From CAYVFC01 sp964450715 (GTDB lineage: Bacteria > Myxococcota_A > Polyangia > Polyangiales > JAFGIB01), in NCBI GenBank assembly GCA_964450715.1, contig CAYVFC010000164.1:1-16915 (forward strand): a DNA stretch of 16,915 nucleotides. The letters run 5' to 3'. The notes beneath the pieces were generated by a model, which worked only from the letters and a program-made list of their open reading frames with translations, had not been told where the DNA came from and did no database searches. The position numbers were made by a program, and so were the translations under genes. Below are positions 14,022 through 16,915 of this stretch, one piece after another (position 1 is the stretch's first letter; every line of letters starts with the position of its first letter).

Positions 14022-15188
14022 TCACTTCACCGTGGTGCGGAAGTCCGAGGCGTTCTGGGGCGGGTTGAGCAGGAACTGCCGGTAACGGTCGTCGCCCTCT
14101 AGGAAAACCTTTAACCAGGACAGACCGTAGAGGCCCACCTGCACCGTGAAGGGGTTGGCGACGTTTAACGGGTCGTTAGCGTAAAAGTGGTCGGCGCCCG
14201 CGATCTCGAAGAGCATCTTGGGCGTCGAGGCGGGTATCGCATCGTAGAAGCCCTGCGACATGCCGCCGGCCAGCACGTCCATGGTGCCGGCAAACATGAT
14301 GACGGGCACGGTATTGCCGGCAAAGGCGAACGCATTCATGTACCAGGGGCAGATCCCCAGTCCCGCCTTGAGCTCGGGATGGGCGGTGATGGTCAACAGG
14401 GTGCCACCGCCTCCCATGGACCAGCCGCCCACGGCCAGCTTGCCGGTATCGATCTTGCCCTCGATGGGGCTGCCCTGCCTGGTGTGCTCGGCCTTGATGG
14501 TATCGAGCGCGGCCAGAAGCGCCGCGGAACGAACCTCGGGCAGGTCGCCTCCGGTGTTGGTGCCTATGGTCAGCACCACGATGCCGTGCGAAGCCAGGAA
14601 AGGTCCCCAGTTAGCTATGGAGCCTTCCGGCGAGACGAATCCCGGCACGATGGCGATGGCGGCAAAGGGCGGCTCGGCGTCGGTCGGGTACCAGAGCGTC
14701 TGCGTACCGTACTCGGCCGGGTCACGCAGACCCTGAGTCGTGCTCTGCACGTCATAGGGCCCGGCCTGACTGGCCGACTGGGCGGTGGGCGCCGGCCCGC
14801 GGATGAAGTTGTTGTTTTCGAGGGTGCCGCCGGCCCCTCCGCCACCGATCCCGCCGCTGTCCACGATCCCGGTCCCGCCGCTTCCGGCAACCGGAATCCC
14901 TCCGGTGCCGGCCACCGGCACTCCGCTGCTTCCGGCGACCGTCTCTCCGGCTGTGCCGGCGCTGCCGCCGGTGCCCGCGATATCGGACGGGTCGACGCTG
15001 CCGGCGGCACCACCTACGCCAGCGGTGCCGCCGGCGCCCGCGGGCAGATCGGTTTCACCGGCGCCTCCGCCGACGCCATCTCCGCCGGTCGATACCGTGC
15101 TGCCGTCGCTTCCCTCTGCGCATCCGAGCGCCGAACAGGCCGCCAGCGCCACGGCGAAGAAGACATGGTTGAGCTTGTACATGGGCAT
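14022..15188 (-). CDS. PETase/cutinase-like polyester hydrolase, lipoprotein with Gly-rich linker
   Basis: 388 aa. The signal peptide ends in the lipobox LAAC (Cys18; a second Cys at 23). A Gly/Ser/Thr/Ala-rich linker runs from about 24 to 121, followed by a catalytic domain of about 265 residues. This domain aligns by eye with Ideonella PETase along its length: RGPAPTA at the start, AIAIVPGF, WGPFLASHGIVV, GWSMGGGG, CPWYMN, DHFYAN, DRYRQFL and SDFRT at the end. The triad is S257, D304, H334, with spacing 47 and 30 against 46 and 31 in IsPETase. W256 before the nucleophile and W282 match IsPETase W159 and W185. F184 replaces oxyanion Tyr87, F335 replaces S238, and the two PETase disulfide pairs are absent. 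ATG 15188 has GGGAG 7 nt upstream. It is probably displayed on the cell surface. Natural polyesters such as cutin are as likely as PET; activity on PET is not shown by sequence. Confidence 0.9.
   Translation of the reverse strand: MPMYKLNHVFFAVALAACSALGCAEGSDGSTVSTGGDGVGGGAGETDLPAGAGGTAGVGGAAGSVDPSDIAGTGGSAGTAGETVAGSSGVPVAGTGGIPVAGSGGTGIVDSGGIGGGGAGGTLENNNFIRGPAPTAQSASQAGPYDVQSTTQGLRDPAEYGTQTLWYPTDAEPPFAAIAIVPGFVSPEGSIANWGPFLASHGIVVLTIGTNTGGDLPEVRSAALLAALDTIKAEHTRQGSPIEGKIDTGKLAVGGWSMGGGGTLLTITAHPELKAGLGICPWYMNAFAFAGNTVPVIMFAGTMDVLAGGMSQGFYDAIPASTPKMLFEIAGADHFYANDPLNVANPFTVQVGLYGLSWLKVFLEGDDRYRQFLLNPPQNASDFRTTVK
14868..14939 (-). repeat. 8-residue repeats in the PETase-like linker
   Basis: Residues 84-107 hold three 8-aa units of the form VAGxxGxP: VAGSSGVP, VAGTGGIP and VAGSGGTG. 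They encode a flexible spacer between the lipid anchor and the catalytic domain. Confidence 0.7.
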
Positions 15189-15504
15189 CGATCTTCTCCC
15201 TGAGACGAATAGGGGAAAAAGGCCCCGGTTGACGCCACGCCGTCGACCGGTCCCACCTTCCTTTCCTTTTAACCTTTATTAATGAATGCCTGCCGCCGAC
15301 CGCCCCGTGGCAGTCGGAGCGAATAAAGGGCGCCAGGAAGCGAACCATACGCGTCTCCGCGATGCCGTTCGGGCCGAAAAACGGTCCTCACCGGTCGTTT
15401 CCGGCACGGAGTTGGCTCGAAACGCAACTCCGCACGCGTTTCGAGGCCCCGCGAGTACCGACTGCCCGTGCCGTTGGCGACCGGGTGGTGTAGGATGCCG
15501 GCCC
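15189..15504. promoter_or_regulatory. Divergent intergenic region between the PETase-like gene and the third hydrolase
   Basis: No gene is supported here. An open plus-strand frame reaches back to 15286, but its translation is Arg/Pro/Cys-rich without family resemblance. Near the PETase-like start there is a GGGG (15212-15215) / CCCC (15223-15226) stem in the leader. An AT-rich patch at about 15263-15285 is the best place for a promoter, though I cannot assign clear -35/-10 hexamers. AGGA before 15505 is the ribosome site of the next gene. Confidence 0.35.
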
Positions 15505-16770
15505 ATGCTCGAACCGTTCACGCAAAACGGAATCAATCCTCTGACCTTGGCGGCAGGCGCGGCCGCGCCGCTGGCGGTCTTCCCCTTGAACCTGGCCGCC
15601 CGGGCCTCGGCGGAAACGGTCGACCGGCTGGTGGCCAACACCCTGCTCACGCCGCCGCCCTTCATGCGCAAGCGGTCGTCCACCGAGTCGCTGAGCCACG
15701 CGGACCGAATGACCGGGTTGAAGCTGGTGGGAGATTTCTACCGCTCCGAGGAGACGCCGGGCCAGCGGCCGCCGCTCTTTCCCCGGCCCGAGCCCATCGA
15801 TCCGAGGGTGCGGCAGGTAGGCGCGTTTACCCGCGAAGGGGAGGTGCTCGAGCTCAGCTGGCCGAGCGCCTTCGAGCCCATCTGGTCGACCGAGGCCGTG
15901 GCCGAGAAGGTGCTGGCAAGCCTGCCGCCGGGCTCGCAGATCCCGGAGGAGTTCGGCCGGGTCTTCGGCGATAGCTCGCAAATCGATCGCCGCGGCACCT
16001 TGCGGGACAAGTATTTGGGCGTGAAGAACAACGGCATTGCCCGGGCGCGCTGGTTCCGCCACCGGCAAGGGCCACGGCCCTGCGCCGTGCTGTTGCACGG
16101 GTACATGGCCGGCTACTTGCCCGTGGAGCGCTGGCTCTGGCCAGTGGGGCGCCTCTTCAAGGGCGGTATGGACGTGGTGCTGTCGGTACTACCCTTTCAC
16201 GGGCCGCGTCGCGACACCCGGCGCGGCATGATGCCCCCGGCTTTCCCTTCCAACGATCCCCGTTTCACCGTGGAAGCTTTCCGGCAAGTGGTCTCTGATC
16301 AGACTGCACTATTCGACTTCCTGCTGGACGGACGCGCTACCTCTCTCGGCATCATGGGTATGAGCCTGGGCGGCTATAGCGCGGCGTTGCTATCCACCAT
16401 CGAACCCCGCCTGAGCTTCAGCGTGCTGTACATCGCGCTCGCGCAGATCGAGGACTTTGCGCTCCGCTTCGGCCGCATGGTGGGAAGCGAGCAGGAGCAA
16501 GCCGAACAGGCCGAGGCACTGCGCCGCGCTCAGTGGCCGGTCAATCCGCTGGCCCGCCCGCCGCTGCTTCCCCCGGAACGGGTCAGGGTGATCGGAGGCA
16601 CCTACGACCGGGTGACCGGCCTCTCGCACGCGGAGACGCTCGCCAAGCACTTCGGCGTCTCGGTGGAGGTATTCGACGGCGGCCATATTCTGCAGGGCAG
16701 CCTGACCAAGGCCTTCGAAAGCGCGTTTCAGATGCTGGAGCAGTCGGGCTACTGGTCGGCCGCATCGTGA
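15505..16770 (+). CDS. Alpha/beta hydrolase, ABHD18-like
   Basis: 421 aa with no signal peptide; a short hydrophobic N-terminal stretch (LTLAAGAAAPLAVFPLNLA) could associate with membrane. An N-terminal region of about 190 residues without clear motifs is followed by a hydrolase core: oxyanion segment VLLHGYMAGY, VLPFHGPRRD, nucleophile S287 in GMSLGGYSA, acid D368 in GGTYDRVT, and H394 in GGHILQG. The PFHGPR and MSLGGYSAAL context resembles the ABHD18 (DUF2048) branch; that assignment is tentative and the substrate is unknown. ATG 15505 is chosen because AGGA sits 9 nt upstream and the translation before it does not look coding. It is unlike the two lipoprotein hydrolases in sequence and location, so clustering with them may or may not be functional. 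Confidence 0.82.
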   Translation: MLEPFTQNGINPLTLAAGAAAPLAVFPLNLAARASAETVDRLVANTLLTPPPFMRKRSSTESLSHADRMTGLKLVGDFYRSEETPGQRPPLFPRPEPIDPRVRQVGAFTREGEVLELSWPSAFEPIWSTEAVAEKVLASLPPGSQIPEEFGRVFGDSSQIDRRGTLRDKYLGVKNNGIARARWFRHRQGPRPCAVLLHGYMAGYLPVERWLWPVGRLFKGGMDVVLSVLPFHGPRRDTRRGMMPPAFPSNDPRFTVEAFRQVVSDQTALFDFLLDGRATSLGIMGMSLGGYSAALLSTIEPRLSFSVLYIALAQIEDFALRFGRMVGSEQEQAEQAEALRRAQWPVNPLARPPLLPPERVRVIGGTYDRVTGLSHAETLAKHFGVSVEVFDGGHILQGSLTKAFESAFQMLEQSGYWSAAS

Positions 16771-16915
16771 ATCGTAGGGCCGGGCCTTGCGCCTAATCAT
16801 TCTACACATCTAGGTTTCTTGCTTTTCGGTGGGGGCGCGGGCGGTCCGGGGCCGAACGGCGGGGGACGCGCGGGTTGCATTGGCCCGCCCGCGAAGGCTA
16901 TTGGACTGGCGGGCC
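16771..16915. other. Non-coding right edge with an inverted repeat cut by the window end
   Basis: No gene is seen. GGCCCGCC (16882-16889) and GGCGGGCC (16908-16915) form perfect 8-bp inverted arms with an 18-nt loop. The right arm touches the window end, so the stem may be longer. It could end the hydrolase transcript, but no T-run is visible within the window. Confidence 0.4.

Noticed and set aside
15286..15504. Upstream in-frame extension of the third hydrolase
   Set aside because: The translation is Arg/Pro/Cys-rich and unlike the protein that follows. ATG 15505 has a ribosome site.
1..16915. CRISPR arrays, tRNA and rRNA genes, transposase genes
   Set aside because: I saw no regularly spaced repeats, tRNA-like cloverleaf sequence, rRNA motif or transposase reading frame.

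Overview
This is a gene-dense, GC-rich stretch of bacterial chromosome. Two outer-membrane-type lipoproteins have long Gly/Ala/Thr-rich linkers of the kind common in Myxococcota and related deltaproteobacteria. Corrinoid methyltransferase and FAD/Fe-S oxidase genes fit an anaerobic or facultative member of that broad group. The taxon is an inference; no rRNA or taxonomic marker gene is present.

Layout. (1) 89-4531, minus strand: a tight three-gene operon, FAD oxidase - double-CCG Fe-S protein - FAD oxidase, resembling glycolate oxidase GlcD/GlcF modules. (2) 4823-6412, plus: a methylmalonate-semialdehyde-type CoA-acylating aldehyde dehydrogenase, divergent from the oxidase operon. Its stop codon lies at the edge of a ~170-bp imperfect palindrome (6409-6578) that looks like a MITE. 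(3) 6657-8088, minus: a GntR/UTRA regulator and a corrinoid protein. (4) 8221-11780, plus: a four-gene operon of DUF1638 protein, AcsE/MtrH-like pterin methyltransferase, second corrinoid protein and UroD-like methyltransferase. Units 3 and 4 diverge from a short region holding a 20-bp perfect AT-rich palindrome embedded in two overlapping candidate promoters. (5) 11890-16770: three alpha/beta hydrolases and a Nif3-family protein. One hydrolase is a lipoprotein clearly related to PETase/cutinase-type polyester hydrolases (catalytic Ser257/Asp304/His334, IsPETase-like Trp before the nucleophile).

How the parts may work together. Unit 4 has the parts of a methyl-transfer system: a substrate-specific UroD-type methyltransferase, a corrinoid carrier, and a methyltransferase handing the methyl group to a tetrahydrofolate-type pterin, controlled by the divergent GntR protein. 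The reductive activase such systems need is not in the window. The surface hydrolases would release acids or alcohols from esters, and the FAD/Fe-S oxidases and aldehyde dehydrogenase could oxidise the products. That all of this serves one pathway (for example plant polyester or methoxylated material) is a hypothesis from proximity only.
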